NCBI GenBank assembly: GCA_002685335.1
Contig: NYWY01000040.1
Coordinates: 1 to 35,419 of the forward strand
DNA: 35,419 nucleotides
Reading direction: 5' to 3'
DNA from: Planctomycetaceae bacterium
GTDB taxonomy: Bacteria; Planctomycetota; Phycisphaerae; Phycisphaerales; SM1A02
Numbering within the stretch: the first letter of the stretch is position 1; every line of letters starts with the position of its first letter. The position numbers and the translations under genes are program-made. The notes beneath the pieces are model-generated. The model ran no database searches. It was not told where the DNA came from and was given only the letters and a program-made list of their open reading frames with translations. Positions 23,215-33,095 of the stretch are shown here, one piece after another.

Positions 23215-25032
23215 ATGAAGACCTCAGACCTGACACTTCCGCGTGTCGCCGCTCCGGCCGTTCTGTTCCTCGCTCTTGCTGCGTGTGACGGCGCTAAGGA
23301 TCCGCAGCCCGTTGCCCAGACTCCGACCACGGAGGCTGCCACGGACACACAGGCGACGACGGCTTCGTCCACGCCGGCCGCAGATGAAGCGACGGGACTG
23401 ACCACCGCGACATCCAACTCGGCCAAGGCGAGAACCGCCGCTTCCACCGCCGCTTCCACTGGCGTCTCGGGGGAGGGCGCGGTGACGAAGAGCAAGCCTC
23501 GTTCCAAGGGAAGCGATCTGACCACCGCCGCCGAAGCCAGGCAGCTCACGGTCAAGGCGCCATCCCGACCGGACGCGGATTCGAAGACGGAAGTCGTCTT
23601 CGAGCCCGAGACGCTCGACCTCGGAAGGATGCAGCCCGGCGTTCCCAAGACCGGGATCGTTCGATTGACCAACAACGGCAGTGCCGCGGTCCAGATCAAG
23701 AAGGCGGTCGCCAGCTGCGGCTGCACCACCCCGAGCTGGCCCCGAGAGCCGATCCTCGCGGGCGAGACCGCCGAGATCGAAATCACCTTGAAGCCGTCGC
23801 TCAAGCAGGGGCAGCGACTCAGCAAGCGAGTCACGCTTCAGATGATGGCCGGACCTCCGCAGGTCATCACGGTCGAGGGCGAAGTCGGTGTCTTCGTGAA
23901 GATCGAGCCCGACTTCCTCGATGCGGCGAAGCAGGAATCCGCCGATCAGCAGGTGGTGGTGCTTGAATCCGTGGATGAGACGCCGTTCTCGATCATCGCA
24001 GTCGAACCCGAAGTCCTTTCCGGCGTCGGGGGCGAGAAGATGCTTCGCCACGAGATGGCCGTGGATTGGGCCGGTTGGGAGGAGGGTGGTCGACGACCTC
24101 AGGTCAAGCTGACCACCGATCACCCCAACGCCCCGGAACTGAGCATCACGGTTCGCCGGGCGATCACCCGTGACAAGCCGCTGCCGCCCCCGCGAACCGT
24201 CTCGACCGTGCCCAGCAGCAAGCTGATCGTCGCCACGCAGGCAGGCGATGTCGCCGGAGTCGCCAAGGCGATCGCCGCCGGCGAGAAGCTTGATGCTTCC
24301 AGCCTCGGCGGCATGACCTCGCTCCACTGGGCCGCCAAGAACGGCAGCATGGAGATCATCGACATCCTGCTGGAGAACGAGGCCGATCCCAACGCCGGCA
24401 ACAAGGTCGGCAAGACGCCGGTCGCGATCGCGGCCGAGAGCGGTCACATGGCGGTCCTCGAGCGGTTGGTGGCCGAGGGCGGCAAGATCGACACCACCGA
24501 TGAAATCGGTGGCACGCCGCTCCTCTGGGCGTCCGCCTTGTCCAAGCAGCCGGAAACCGTCGCGTTCCTCATCGAGCAGGGCGCGGATGTCAACGTCATC
24601 GACAGCAACGGAATGACCCCGCTGATCTGGGCGGCCGGAATCGGTCAGCCGGGCTCGGTCGAGCTTCTGGTCGGCAAGGGTGCCGATCTCGAAATCGTCG
24701 AGAGCAACCAGAAGGAGACCGCCGTGATGCGTGCCGCTCGTATCGGCAATATCGGGAACCTTCGGATTCTCGTCGACGCCAAGGCCGATCTGGAGAAGAC
24801 GAACCTGCTCGGTCAGTCCGCGGTGATCATCGCCTCTTCCGCGGCCCCGGTCGAGAAGATCCAGCTTCTGGTCGACGCCGGTGTGAACCTGGAAGTTCGA
24901 GATGCCCGCGGCTGGTCGGTCCTCGATCACGCTCGGGCCCGAACCGACCCCAACCGCGCAGCGGTCATCGAGTTCCTCGAAGCCGCGGTCCCCGCGACGG
25001 TCAAGGACGCCACCCCCGCCGTGGGCGGCTGA
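23215..25032 (+). CDS. Lipoprotein with DUF1573 domain and ankyrin repeats
   Basis: A 605-residue protein. The signal peptide ends in the lipobox LAAC (Cys about residue 24), so it is anchored in a membrane by lipid. Residues 25-120 are a Thr/Ala/Ser-rich linker. Residues about 125-215 are DUF1573, an immunoglobulin-like domain: FEPETLDLGRMQPG, RLTNNGSAAVQIKKAVASCG, CTTPSWP and GETAEIEITLKP; the CGC motif is at 168-170. A second, divergent beta region follows (220-325). Residues about 338-600 form seven or so ankyrin repeats (MTSLHWAAKNGSMEIIDILL, TPVAIAAESGHMAVLERLV and so on). Likely an extracytoplasmic protein-binding scaffold. ATG 23215 is chosen as it starts the signal peptide. A strong terminator follows, so it is probably monocistronic. 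Confidence 0.88.
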   Translation: MKTSDLTLPRVAAPAVLFLALAACDGAKDPQPVAQTPTTEAATDTQATTASSTPAADEATGLTTATSNSAKARTAASTAASTGVSGEGAVTKSKPRSKGSDLTTAAEARQLTVKAPSRPDADSKTEVVFEPETLDLGRMQPGVPKTGIVRLTNNGSAAVQIKKAVASCGCTTPSWPREPILAGETAEIEITLKPSLKQGQRLSKRVTLQMMAGPPQVITVEGEVGVFVKIEPDFLDAAKQESADQQVVVLESVDETPFSIIAVEPEVLSGVGGEKMLRHEMAVDWAGWEEGGRRPQVKLTTDHPNAPELSITVRRAITRDKPLPPPRTVSTVPSSKLIVATQAGDVAGVAKAIAAGEKLDASSLGGMTSLHWAAKNGSMEIIDILLENEADPNAGNKVGKTPVAIAAESGHMAVLERLVAEGGKIDTTDEIGGTPLLWASALSKQPETVAFLIEQGADVNVIDSNGMTPLIWAAGIGQPGSVELLVGKGADLEIVESNQKETAVMRAARIGNIGNLRILVDAKADLEKTNLLGQSAVIIASSAAPVEKIQLLVDAGVNLEVRDARGWSVLDHARARTDPNRAAVIEFLEAAVPATVKDATPAVGG

Positions 25033-25071
25033 ACCGTTGATCTGAATCCTCGAGCACGCAGCCTCAACCAA

Positions 25072-25101
25072 CCCCTCCGGCATCCGCCGGAGGGGTTTTT
25101 T
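25072..25101 (+). terminator. Rho-independent terminator of the ankyrin lipoprotein gene
   Basis: A 9-bp stem CCCCTCCGG/CCGGAGGGG (25072-25080 with 25087-25095) has loop CATCCG and is followed by six T residues. A-A before the stem can pair with the first two T residues. It lies 40 bases after the stop codon. Confidence 0.95.
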
Positions 25102-25222
25102 CTGGGAGAGAGGCTTCGGGAGCCCGGCTTTTGACGTTGATCGGGACTTTGGGTGAACGTTTGACTACCATGTGCGACTCGTCACAACTCACCGCGACCG
25201 AAGCCACACGGGCCTGAAATCG

Positions 25223-26752
25223 ATGACTACCACCGCGACCACCACCAGTACCGCCTACGACCAGCTCGCGGGGATCAGCCGCGAGGGAGGACTTCTCGGA
25301 TCCATCAACGGCCTGCTCGGCTGGGATCAGGAGACCACCATGCCTCCCGGCGGCGCGGCGTACCGAGCGAGTCAACTGGCCCTGCTGGCTCGTCTTTCGC
25401 ACGAAAGAATGTCGTCGTCCGAGACGGGCGAATTGATTTCGACCTGCGAGGGTGAGATGGACGTGTCGGCCGACACGATCGAGGCGGCCAACCTCCGGGC
25501 CTGGCGACACGATCATGATCGGGCAGTCCGGCTTCCGGCGTCACTGGTCGAGGAGCTCGCGGCGACCGCAAGCACCGCTCAGCACGAGTGGGCGGATGCG
25601 AGGAAGGACAATGACTTCAAGAAGTTCCAACCCTGGCTCGAGAAGACGATCGATCTCTCCCGTCGCAAGGCGGAATGCTACGGTTGGGCCGAAGGTGGAG
25701 AACCCTGGGACGCGCTGGCCGAGGATTACGAACCCGGCTGCACCGCGGCGGGAGTGGCCGCGGTGTTCGGTCCGTTGCGGGATCGACTGAAGGCCTTGCT
25801 CGACGAGATCATGGGCGCTTCGAAGCGTCCGTCCGGTCGGCTGGACTCGATCGAGCTGCCGATCGACGCCCAGATGGCGTTCTCCCGCGAGATCGCGGGA
25901 GAGATCGGTTTCGATTTCACGCGCGGCCGTCTGGATCGTTCGACCCACCCGTTCTGCGGCGGCTCGCACTGCGACGACGTGCGAATGACCACTCGCTTCC
26001 ATTCGGCCATGCTGAGTGATGGTCTGAGCAGCACGATGCACGAGGCCGGTCACGGGATGTACGAACAGGGCATTCCCTTCGAACACATCGGCACACCCTG
26101 CGGAAACAGCATCTCCCTCGGCATCCACGAGAGCCAGAGTCGGATGTGGGAGAATCAGGTCGGCAGGAGCGAATCGTTCTGGCGCTGGTGCGCCCCTCGC
26201 CTCGGCAGCCACTTCGGCCCGGCGGTCGAAGGCATCGATGCTCGCGCCGCGTACGAATCATCGAACCGCGTGGAGCCTGGCTTCATCCGGGTCGAGGCGG
26301 ATGAGGCGACGTACAACATGCATGTGATGATCCGCTTCGAACTCGAACGGAGCCTGATGACCGGCGATCTCAGTCCGGCCGACGTGCCGGCCGCCTGGAA
26401 CGAGCGGTATCGCGACTACCTCGGACTCGAGGTCCCGGATGATCGACGCGGCTGTCTGCAGGACATCCACTGGTCGATGGGGGCGCTCGGCTACTTCCCG
26501 ACCTACACCCTGGGCAACCTCTACTGCGCCCAGCTCTTCGACGCGGCCCGGGACGCGATCCCCGGCCTCGAAGAGGGATTCGCGGAAGGTCGTTTCGCAC
26601 CGTTGCTCGACTGGTTGCGGGAGAACATCCACCAACACGGCCGTCGATATTCGGCCGCTGAAACCTGTGAACGAGTCACCGGAAAGCCGCTTTCCGCCGA
26701 TCCATTGATGCACTATCTCGAGACCAAATTCCGTGCCCTGCACGGAATCTGA
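25223..26752 (+). CDS. M32 family metallocarboxypeptidase (carboxypeptidase Taq)
   Basis: A 509-residue, mostly helical cytosolic peptidase that removes C-terminal residues from peptides. The zinc motif HEAGH is at 273-277 within DGLSSTMHEAGHGMYEQG, and the downstream HESQSRMWENQVGRS supplies the third ligand Glu and the M32-specific HES(Q) motif. IRVEADEATYNMHVMIRFELE and LGYFPTYTLGNLYCAQLF are further M32 blocks. The length matches the family (about 500). ATG 25223 is preferred since MTTTATTTSTAYDQL leads directly into the first helix; GTG 25172 would add 17 basic residues. No good Shine-Dalgarno is present for either. It follows the terminator of the lipoprotein gene and is 30 bases from typA, so the two may be transcribed together. 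Confidence 0.95.
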   Translation: MTTTATTTSTAYDQLAGISREGGLLGSINGLLGWDQETTMPPGGAAYRASQLALLARLSHERMSSSETGELISTCEGEMDVSADTIEAANLRAWRHDHDRAVRLPASLVEELAATASTAQHEWADARKDNDFKKFQPWLEKTIDLSRRKAECYGWAEGGEPWDALAEDYEPGCTAAGVAAVFGPLRDRLKALLDEIMGASKRPSGRLDSIELPIDAQMAFSREIAGEIGFDFTRGRLDRSTHPFCGGSHCDDVRMTTRFHSAMLSDGLSSTMHEAGHGMYEQGIPFEHIGTPCGNSISLGIHESQSRMWENQVGRSESFWRWCAPRLGSHFGPAVEGIDARAAYESSNRVEPGFIRVEADEATYNMHVMIRFELERSLMTGDLSPADVPAAWNERYRDYLGLEVPDDRRGCLQDIHWSMGALGYFPTYTLGNLYCAQLFDAARDAIPGLEEGFAEGRFAPLLDWLRENIHQHGRRYSAAETCERVTGKPLSADPLMHYLETKFRALHGI

Positions 26753-26782
26753 TCACCCAATCCCAGGTACCACGGACTTTTG

Positions 26783-28645
26783 ATGCCCGCTCCCGACGCC
26801 ATCAGGAACGTCGCGATCATCGCGCACGTCGACCACGGAAAGACCACCCTCGTAGACGCGATCCTCTCGCAGTCGGGGGTCTTTCGCGAAAACGCGGAAC
26901 GTGAGGACTGCATCCTCGATTCCAATCCGCTGGAGCGTGAGCGTGGCATCACCATTCTTTCGAAGAACTGCGCCGTCGACTGGCGATACGACGACGGCGA
27001 AGTGATGCGGGTGAACGTCATCGACACCCCGGGTCACGCCGACTTCGGCGGCGAGGTCGAGCGAGTCCTGCGAATGGCGGATGGCGTCCTGTTGCTGGTG
27101 GACGCCGCCGAGGGACCGATGCCCCAGACCCGCTTCGTGTTGGGCAAGGCGTTGGGAATCGGACTGAAGCCCATCGTGGTGGTCAACAAGTGCGACAAGC
27201 CCGACGCCCGGATCGAAGCGGTCGTGGACGCGGTCTTCGATCTGCTGGTCGATCTCGGAGCGGACGATGATGCCCTCGATTTTCCGGTCCTCTACGCGTC
27301 CGGTCGTGATGGTTGGGCGGTGGAGGATCCGTACGACGAGGCGTCGAGGGAAAGCGGCGTGAAGATGTTGATGGAGACCGTGCGGGGCAAGATTCCCGCC
27401 CCGTCGAACCCGGGAGAAGGGCCGCTGAGATTCCAGGTCACGTCCCTGGACCGTAACGACTTCGTCGGACGAATCGTGATCGGTCGGGTCCTCGGGGGCT
27501 CGATGCGGTCCGGCATGCCGGTGATCGTGCACGGGGAGGAGGGCACGGTCCAGACCCGGACCGGTCGGATCCTCGCCTTCGAAGGACTCGGACGACGCGA
27601 GGTGGAAGCGGTGGGAGCCGGAGATCTCTGTGCGATCGAAGGACTGGAGGCGGCGGGAATCGGTGACACCATCACCTGTCTGGAAGATCCGCTCAGTCTT
27701 CCGCGGGTCGGGATCGACGAGCCCACCCTGCACATGCTCTTCCGCGTCAACGACGGACCGTTCGCCGGTCGTGACGGCAAGTACGTCACCAGCCGTCAGA
27801 TTCGCGATCGCCTCGATCGGGAGCTCGAGGCCAACGTCGCGCTTCGCGTCGAGCAGGGGCCGACCGCGGAGAGCTTTCGAGTCTCCGGCCGGGGTCTGCT
27901 CCATCTCGGGGTGCTGCTCGAGCAGATGCGACGAGAGGGTTTCGAAGTCGTGGTCGGCCGACCGGAAGTCGTTCTGCGGGAAATCGATGGCGTGGTGAAC
28001 GAACCCTGGGAGCGAATGAGCGTCGACGCCCCGCCGGATGCCTCTGGTCCGGTCATCGAACAGGTCGGGGCGCGCGGCGGCGAGGTGGTCTCGGTCGATC
28101 CGGTGGGCAACCGGATTCGGATCGAGGGTCTGATTCCCGCCCGCGGATTGATCGGAATGCGAACCCGGTTGCTGAACGCTTCCGGCGGTGAGGCGATTCT
28201 CCACCACACGTTCGAGGAATGGCGTCCGGCCGGACCACCGCGTCGCGATCGCGCCAACGGCGTGATGGTCTCGACCGAGAGCGGACGCGCAACCACGTAT
28301 GCCTTGTTGACCCTCTCGGAGCGAGCCATGATGTTCGTGGAGCCCGGCGACGAGGTCTATGAGGGGATGGTGGTGGGGGAGAACAGTCGGGACAACGACC
28401 TCGACGTGAATCCGGCCAAGTCAAAGGCGTTCTCCAACATGCGGGAGGCGAACAAGGATGCGACCGTCGTCCTGAAGGCGGCTCGGCGGATGACTCTGGA
28501 GATCGCGTTGGAGTACATCGCCGAAGATGAGGCGGTCGAGATCACGCCCGAGGCCATTCGCATGCGTAAGATTGTTCTCGCGGAGGTCGAACGTCGGCGC
28601 CAGGTGAGGCGAGACCGCCAGAAGACGGCGGGGGTCGGAAGCTGA
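26783..28645 (+). CDS. typA: Translational GTPase TypA/BipA
   Basis: A 620-residue ribosome-associated GTPase involved in 50S assembly and stress adaptation. GTPase motifs: G1 AHVDHGKTT (residues 14-22), G2 region ERERGITI, G3 [17 protein letters not shown]4 NKCD. The beta-barrel domain II follows ([20 protein letters not shown]), then EF-G-like domains with [20 protein letters not shown] and the TypA-specific C-terminal domain ([20 protein letters not shown], then EALEYI- and MRKIVL-type segments). TypA is distinguished from LepA and EF-G by this tail. ATG 26783 is used; a TTG one codon earlier is in frame. No strong ribosome-binding site is seen. The kinase gene begins 35 bases downstream on the same strand. 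Confidence 0.97.
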   Translation: MPAPDAIRNVAIIAHVDHGKTTLVDAILSQSGVFRENAEREDCILDSNPLERERGITILSKNCAVDWRYDDGEVMRVNVIDTPGHADFGGEVERVLRMADGVLLLVDAAEGPMPQTRFVLGKALGIGLKPIVVVNKCDKPDARIEAVVDAVFDLLVDLGADDDALDFPVLYASGRDGWAVEDPYDEASRESGVKMLMETVRGKIPAPSNPGEGPLRFQVTSLDRNDFVGRIVIGRVLGGSMRSGMPVIVHGEEGTVQTRTGRILAFEGLGRREVEAVGAGDLCAIEGLEAAGIGDTITCLEDPLSLPRVGIDEPTLHMLFRVNDGPFAGRDGKYVTSRQIRDRLDRELEANVALRVEQGPTAESFRVSGRGLLHLGVLLEQMRREGFEVVVGRPEVVLREIDGVVNEPWERMSVDAPPDASGPVIEQVGARGGEVVSVDPVGNRIRIEGLIPARGLIGMRTRLLNASGGEAILHHTFEEWRPAGPPRRDRANGVMVSTESGRATTYALLTLSERAMMFVEPGDEVYEGMVVGENSRDNDLDVNPAKSKAFSNMREANKDATVVLKAARRMTLEIALEYIAEDEAVEITPEAIRMRKIVLAEVERRRQVRRDRQKTAGVGS

Positions 28646-28680
28646 TCGCCTCGGATGCGAGATTCTGGGAGTGATCAGGG

Positions 28681-31407
28681 ATGGACGACCAACATCGTGG
28701 CACCATCGGTCTGGGAAAGAGCGCCGGATCAGGGCCGGCCGATCGAGAGACGATTCGGATTCGCGGCTATCAGGTCGGGGAGTTTCTCGGTCGGGGAGGC
28801 TTCGGTGACGTCTGGAAGGGGACCCGTCTTCATCCTGGACCCACTACCGTCGCCATCAAGGTGCTTCGCAACCGTCTGGCGGGCGATCGCGACCTGGAAC
28901 GATTTCGCCGCGAATCAATGATCCTCGGTCGTCTCGAACACCCCGCGATCGCGACGGTGTTCGATGCGGGGACGCTGGATGATGGACGGCCCTGGTTCGC
29001 GATGGAATTCGTCGATGGTTCCTCGCTGGGTGACGTCGTGCGGGACGGCCTGCCGATCGAAGAAGCCCTGGAGATCATGGAAGGGGTGTGCCGGGGCGTC
29101 GGCCATGCCCACGCGAAGGGCATCATCCATTGCGATCTGAAACCGGAGAACATCCTGGTCTCGCACATCGACGGTCAATGGCGTCCCAAGGTGATCGACT
29201 TCGGAGTCGCCACCGCGATCGAGGGTGATGAACCCGGGCGGACCTGTCTTCGCTCGACCGACGTGATGCCCGGCACCCCCGAATACATGGCCCCGGAACA
29301 ACTCGCGTCGGGAGAGGTCGACACCCGGGTGGATGTGTGGGCTCTCGGCGTGATTCTCTCGGAAGTGGTTTCCGGTCGGCGACCCTTCGAGGTTTCGGCC
29401 GAAGATGGGGGGGTTCTCGAGGAGCAACGTCGAATCAGGACCGAAGAGGCGACCTCGCCGAGTCGCGGTCTCGGACGACTTGAACGAAGAGACGCCGTGG
29501 CCGCGGCGGAGATCGCCGGGCGACGAGGCACCTCCACCCGGGCCTTGATACGAGTGCTTCGGCGGGACATCGACTGGATGGTGCTTCGATGTCTGGAGCG
29601 GGATCCGGATGGTCGGTATCCGTCGGTTTCGGCCCTGGGTGATGAACTCGGGCGGCATCGCCGTCACGAACCGCTGGAGGCCGGCCCGCCGAACGTAGGC
29701 TACCGGGCGAAGAAGTTCATCCGTCGGAATCGGCTGCCGGTGGGTTTGGTGGCCCTGGTCCTCCTCGTTCTGTTCGCCGGTCTCCTGGGAACCGGGTTCG
29801 GGTTGGTTCGGGCGGTCGAAGCGAGGCAGGTCGCGGAATCGCGTCTGAGCGGCCTGGTGGAGATGACCGACTTCGGTCGGGAGATCCTGACCTCCGTCAA
29901 CCCCACGGTGGCCCAGGGCCTCGACAACGAACTCATGCTGCAGATGCTCGAACGCAGTCGCGGCAAGATCCGCGACTCCGGGAATCTGCTCGTTCGATCG
30001 CAGTTGCTCTTCACGCTGGCCCAGGCATGGGCCCATCTGGGTGAGTACGAACTCGCGTTGGAGACCGGGCGGGAGAGCCTGGGCCTGGCCCGGAGTTCTC
30101 TCGAAGCCGCCGGCCCCACGCCACAGTTCACGGATCCGAAGGCCCTGTCCAAAATGGAGGGCGCCCTGGCGATGATCATGAACAACGCCGCTCGGAGACT
30201 TCCGACCGAACAGAAGGCCGAGATGCGGGGTCGAGCTGAAGAGATGTTCAACCGGGTGATCGCGTTCGATACCGACACCCTGGGGGCGGAACACCGGGAC
30301 ACGCTCCGCAATCGAATCAACCTGGGCTCGCTGCTCCTCCAATCGCCGGCTCGTCGGGACGAAGGCCTGGAGATGATCAGGTCGGTTCACGAGATCCGGG
30401 TACGAATCCTCGGGCCGGACCATGAGCGAGCACTGAGTTCCGCGTCGCTTCTCTCCGACGCGTTGATCCGGCTCAAACGCTACGAAGAAGCGCGGACCAT
30501 GTTGCTCGGACTCTTTGGAGAATCGCCGGACACGACCGGGGCCGAACTGGGATCGCAGGAAGTTCTGTTGCTCAACAACCTGGCGGTGGCGGAGAGCCGG
30601 CTTGGCAACACGAGTGAACGGTTTCGTCTGCTCGATGGAATCTCGGATCGGGTGGAGCCGTTGTTCGGGGCTGAAAACACGGTGGCGTTGACCTTGCTCT
30701 ACAACCACGGAACGACCCTGCTCGATCGCGGAAGATTGTCCGAGGCGGAAGCCCGGTTCCGGAGATGCCTCGATGGTTTCGAAGCTCGAACCTCACCCGG
30801 TTCGATGCAGCGGATCCGGAGCCGGGGACGACTCGCCCAATCGGTGATGCTCCAGGGCCTGCTGGAGGACGAATCGCGGTGCGACGAGGCGATGCGACTT
30901 TTCATCCAGATGGAAAACGCCGCCCTTGACCTGGCGACGAACGCCGCGGCGGCCACGTCGACTCGCATGCGGAGTTGGGGGGATGCCGCGGCCGCCGCGA
31001 GCAAGCGGGCGTCGATCGCCCGAAGGATCGGACGCCTCGATGAGGCCCGAGAGGCCATCTCGGGCGCCGAAGACCATCTGGCCAGGGTCACTCCGGGGTC
31101 GGAATCGATGCTCGATGGTCTGGTCGCGGCCGAGAGGCTTCGGTTCGAATCCGACCCGGTCTCGACCCGGCTCGTCTCGCGGATCGAGGCTTCGATCGAG
31201 ACCCTGTCGACCTCGCGTCGTCGGGAGTGCGCGATCATGACTCTGGCCCTGGCCGAGCACGATCGGGTGAAACGCGGCGAGAACTGGTTCGCGGATCAGT
31301 GCCTGGAGATCGAAGAGATGCTTTCGGCGGATTCATCACCTTCGGCGGACCTCATTCGCCTTGACCTGGATGCGTTGGGACCAACCCGAGTGATCGACGG
31401 AGATTGA
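28681..31407 (+). CDS. Membrane-anchored Ser/Thr protein kinase with C-terminal TPR-like region
   Basis: A 908-residue protein. The kinase domain (about 30-330) has the glycine loop FLGRGGFGDVWKG, catalytic lysine K60 (VAIKVL), catalytic loop HCDLKPEN (150-157, D152), DFG at 173-175 and GTPEYMAPEQ. The usual Arg of HRD is Cys. One membrane segment lies at about 352-378 (LPVGLVALVLLVLFAGLLG), after KKFIRRNR. The remaining 530 residues are helical repeats with TPR character (LFTLAQAWAHLGEYELALE, LNNLAVAESRLGN, LLDRGRLSEAEARFRRCLD), presumably outside the cytoplasm. This layout is typical of planctomycete kinases. ATG 28681 has GGAG nine bases upstream. Signal and substrates are unknown; it may share a transcript with typA. 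Confidence 0.92.
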   Translation: MDDQHRGTIGLGKSAGSGPADRETIRIRGYQVGEFLGRGGFGDVWKGTRLHPGPTTVAIKVLRNRLAGDRDLERFRRESMILGRLEHPAIATVFDAGTLDDGRPWFAMEFVDGSSLGDVVRDGLPIEEALEIMEGVCRGVGHAHAKGIIHCDLKPENILVSHIDGQWRPKVIDFGVATAIEGDEPGRTCLRSTDVMPGTPEYMAPEQLASGEVDTRVDVWALGVILSEVVSGRRPFEVSAEDGGVLEEQRRIRTEEATSPSRGLGRLERRDAVAAAEIAGRRGTSTRALIRVLRRDIDWMVLRCLERDPDGRYPSVSALGDELGRHRRHEPLEAGPPNVGYRAKKFIRRNRLPVGLVALVLLVLFAGLLGTGFGLVRAVEARQVAESRLSGLVEMTDFGREILTSVNPTVAQGLDNELMLQMLERSRGKIRDSGNLLVRSQLLFTLAQAWAHLGEYELALETGRESLGLARSSLEAAGPTPQFTDPKALSKMEGALAMIMNNAARRLPTEQKAEMRGRAEEMFNRVIAFDTDTLGAEHRDTLRNRINLGSLLLQSPARRDEGLEMIRSVHEIRVRILGPDHERALSSASLLSDALIRLKRYEEARTMLLGLFGESPDTTGAELGSQEVLLLNNLAVAESRLGNTSERFRLLDGISDRVEPLFGAENTVALTLLYNHGTTLLDRGRLSEAEARFRRCLDGFEARTSPGSMQRIRSRGRLAQSVMLQGLLEDESRCDEAMRLFIQMENAALDLATNAAAATSTRMRSWGDAAAAASKRASIARRIGRLDEAREAISGAEDHLARVTPGSESMLDGLVAAERLRFESDPVSTRLVSRIEASIETLSTSRRRECAIMTLALAEHDRVKRGENWFADQCLEIEEMLSADSSPSADLIRLDLDALGPTRVIDGD

Positions 31408-31823
31408 GTGGTCTCCGTGGTCGATGGTCCGCCCGCCATGCTGGGACGGCGTTCCCGCCGAGGATTCGTTCGGCACCCAGCCGGGAGTCCGGCGACGGGG
31501 GGAACCAGGATTCAGGCCCCCTCGCCCGGCTCGATCTTGGATTTGACGTAACATACATTATCGGCCTTAGGGAGCCGGGGCGGCTCCTTGGGGTCCGACC
31601 GACGCGTTGGGCCGTTGAACCCCGGCGATCCCGGGCGATCCCGGGCTTTCATGGCCGCGGCAACCGATGCGGTCACCGGTTTTCCGTTCGACCGGGGTTC
31701 GTTCGGCGACCCCGGCCGTTCGTGCGGCTTCGGTCGCGACCGATCGAACAAGAAGATCCAGCTGGCTCCGGCTTCGTCCCGATCTCGATGCCGTTGGAGA
31801 TCGGTGGCCGTTCACCCCGAGGG
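31408..31823. other. 416-base convergent intergenic region, no gene seen
   Basis: It lies between the kinase gene and the opposite-strand DUF3524 gene. It contains an 8-bp hairpin AGGGAGCC/GGCTCCTT (31569-31589, loop GGGGC) without T-run, an isolated AT-rich patch (about 31540-31562), and a short tandem repeat of the ten-base unit GGGCGATCCC (31624-31646). Open frames on both strands are Arg/Pro/Gly-rich and look like non-coding GC-rich translation. Confidence 0.4.
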
Positions 31824-33035
31824 TCACGAGTTCGTTTCGTCGACGGCCGCATCGATTGACGCCTGCACGATCGTCTCCAGTCGCTTGACCGCGTTGGCCG
31901 CCCGAGCTGGTTCCAATCGGGCTCGAATCCGGGCCTGAAGTGATTCGGCTTCCGGAGTGGTCGGTTTTCGCTCATCGGTCGCGTTCCACCCGGGGTCTGA
32001 CCAGGGATCGAGCCCGATGGCGTCCGTCGGAACCAGTTCGGGATAGCTGAGCCGATCCGGAAGCCACGGCCGGCAGCCGGCGATCAACGCCTCGGCGACC
32101 GCGAGTCCGAAGAACTCATGGGTGGCGGTTGAAAGAACCCAGTCGCATGCGGCCAGCCGCTGCAGATAGTCCCGTCGCGGGAGGCTGGCGGCCTGTTCCA
32201 CCCTCGAATCATGTCGTTCCAAGAGGGTTTTCAGGGCGTCGGGGACGGTCTGTCGCGGCTGGCCGAGGATGACCCAGCGAATCGCCGGGCCGCCATCCTG
32301 CTCGCGTCGCCAGGCCTCGTCTGCCAGGCGCAGGAACTCGTCGCAGCCTTTGTCGTGCTCCCAGCGATGCGGCCAGGCCACGCGAATCAGGTCGTCAGGG
32401 CGACCATCTTCGCCCGAATAACTGTCTTCTCCGTTGTTATGTAAAACCGTGGCATCCTCGACCTCGTCGAACTCGACCGGCGGCGGCACGACCACGCTCC
32501 GGTCCCGAAGGCGATCCTCCCACCGGCCACCCAGTGGCTCCGGGGCATGGCTCAGGATGTTCCGCATGCCCGTGACGAAGGATTCGAGGTTCCAGCGACT
32601 GTTCCAGACGACTCGATCCGCGGCTTCGATCGAGGCGAGGTTGGTGAAGGCGAGGTGGGCGTCTCGATCACGATCAACGGCCTTGCCACCATCCGAGGTT
32701 GGATAGGCGATCTGGTTTTCGTGCATCGAGAGAATGAGGGGGCGATCGCGCAACGGCCGGGGCAGGGTGGCTCGAAGATCGCTGGCGGAGAGCATTCCCG
32801 TTGCGACGATCGCGTCCGCATCCAGAAGCGGAAAGGGCGGTTCCCCTCCCCCACCCATTCCATCCCGGACCAGCTCGCTGAAGCGAAGCGCAGCGTGTCG
32901 GAGTCGCCATTTCGGGCTGCGGCCGGGAAGGGTGAGGAAGTGCCACCCCATGGTGCCGTGATGCTCGATCGACCGCCGGACCGCTCGATGCGAACCGGCG
33001 TCCCAGGCTTCGAAGGCGAGGACCCGTGTGCTCAT
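31824..33035 (-). CDS. DUF3524 / GTDC1-like glycosyltransferase (tRNA-queuosine mannosyltransferase-like)
   Basis: A 403-residue GT-B glycosyltransferase. The N-terminal DUF3524 domain opens RVLAFEAWDAGSHRAVRRSI and contains LILSMHENQIAYP, the HENQxxYP hallmark of the family, plus SRWNLESFV. The C-terminal GT4-type domain has WPHRWEHDKGCDEFLRLA, STATHEFFGLAVAEALIAG and the terminal conserved RLSYPELVP region. In animals the homologue (GTDC1/QTMAN) adds mannose to queuosine of tRNA-Asp; bacterial members are less studied, so the tRNA role here is inference. ATG 33035 is taken because it directly begins the first beta strand; no Shine-Dalgarno is obvious. It is divergent from the Fur-family gene, 72 bases apart. 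Confidence 0.83.
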   Translation of the reverse strand: MSTRVLAFEAWDAGSHRAVRRSIEHHGTMGWHFLTLPGRSPKWRLRHAALRFSELVRDGMGGGGEPPFPLLDADAIVATGMLSASDLRATLPRPLRDRPLILSMHENQIAYPTSDGGKAVDRDRDAHLAFTNLASIEAADRVVWNSRWNLESFVTGMRNILSHAPEPLGGRWEDRLRDRSVVVPPPVEFDEVEDATVLHNNGEDSYSGEDGRPDDLIRVAWPHRWEHDKGCDEFLRLADEAWRREQDGGPAIRWVILGQPRQTVPDALKTLLERHDSRVEQAASLPRRDYLQRLAACDWVLSTATHEFFGLAVAEALIAGCRPWLPDRLSYPELVPTDAIGLDPWSDPGWNATDERKPTTPEAESLQARIRARLEPARAANAVKRLETIVQASIDAAVDETNS

Positions 33036-33095
33036 GGCCCGGAGTCTACGGGAGGGGCCGAAAAAAACCGTCCGCGGAATCCTCCGGCACTCTCG

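Noticed and set aside
23224..25083. 619-codon minus-strand open frame
   Set aside because: Antisense to the ankyrin lipoprotein; its apparent repeats only mirror the ankyrin repeats.
26753..28207. 484-codon minus-strand open frame
   Set aside because: Antisense to typA, whose GTPase motifs are unambiguous.
28915..30708. 597-codon minus-strand open frame
   Set aside because: Antisense to the kinase gene, which has full kinase motifs; the shadow has none.
31624..31646. Short tandem repeat as a possible CRISPR or VNTR
   Set aside because: Only about two copies of a ten-base unit, no spacers; too short to mean anything by itself.
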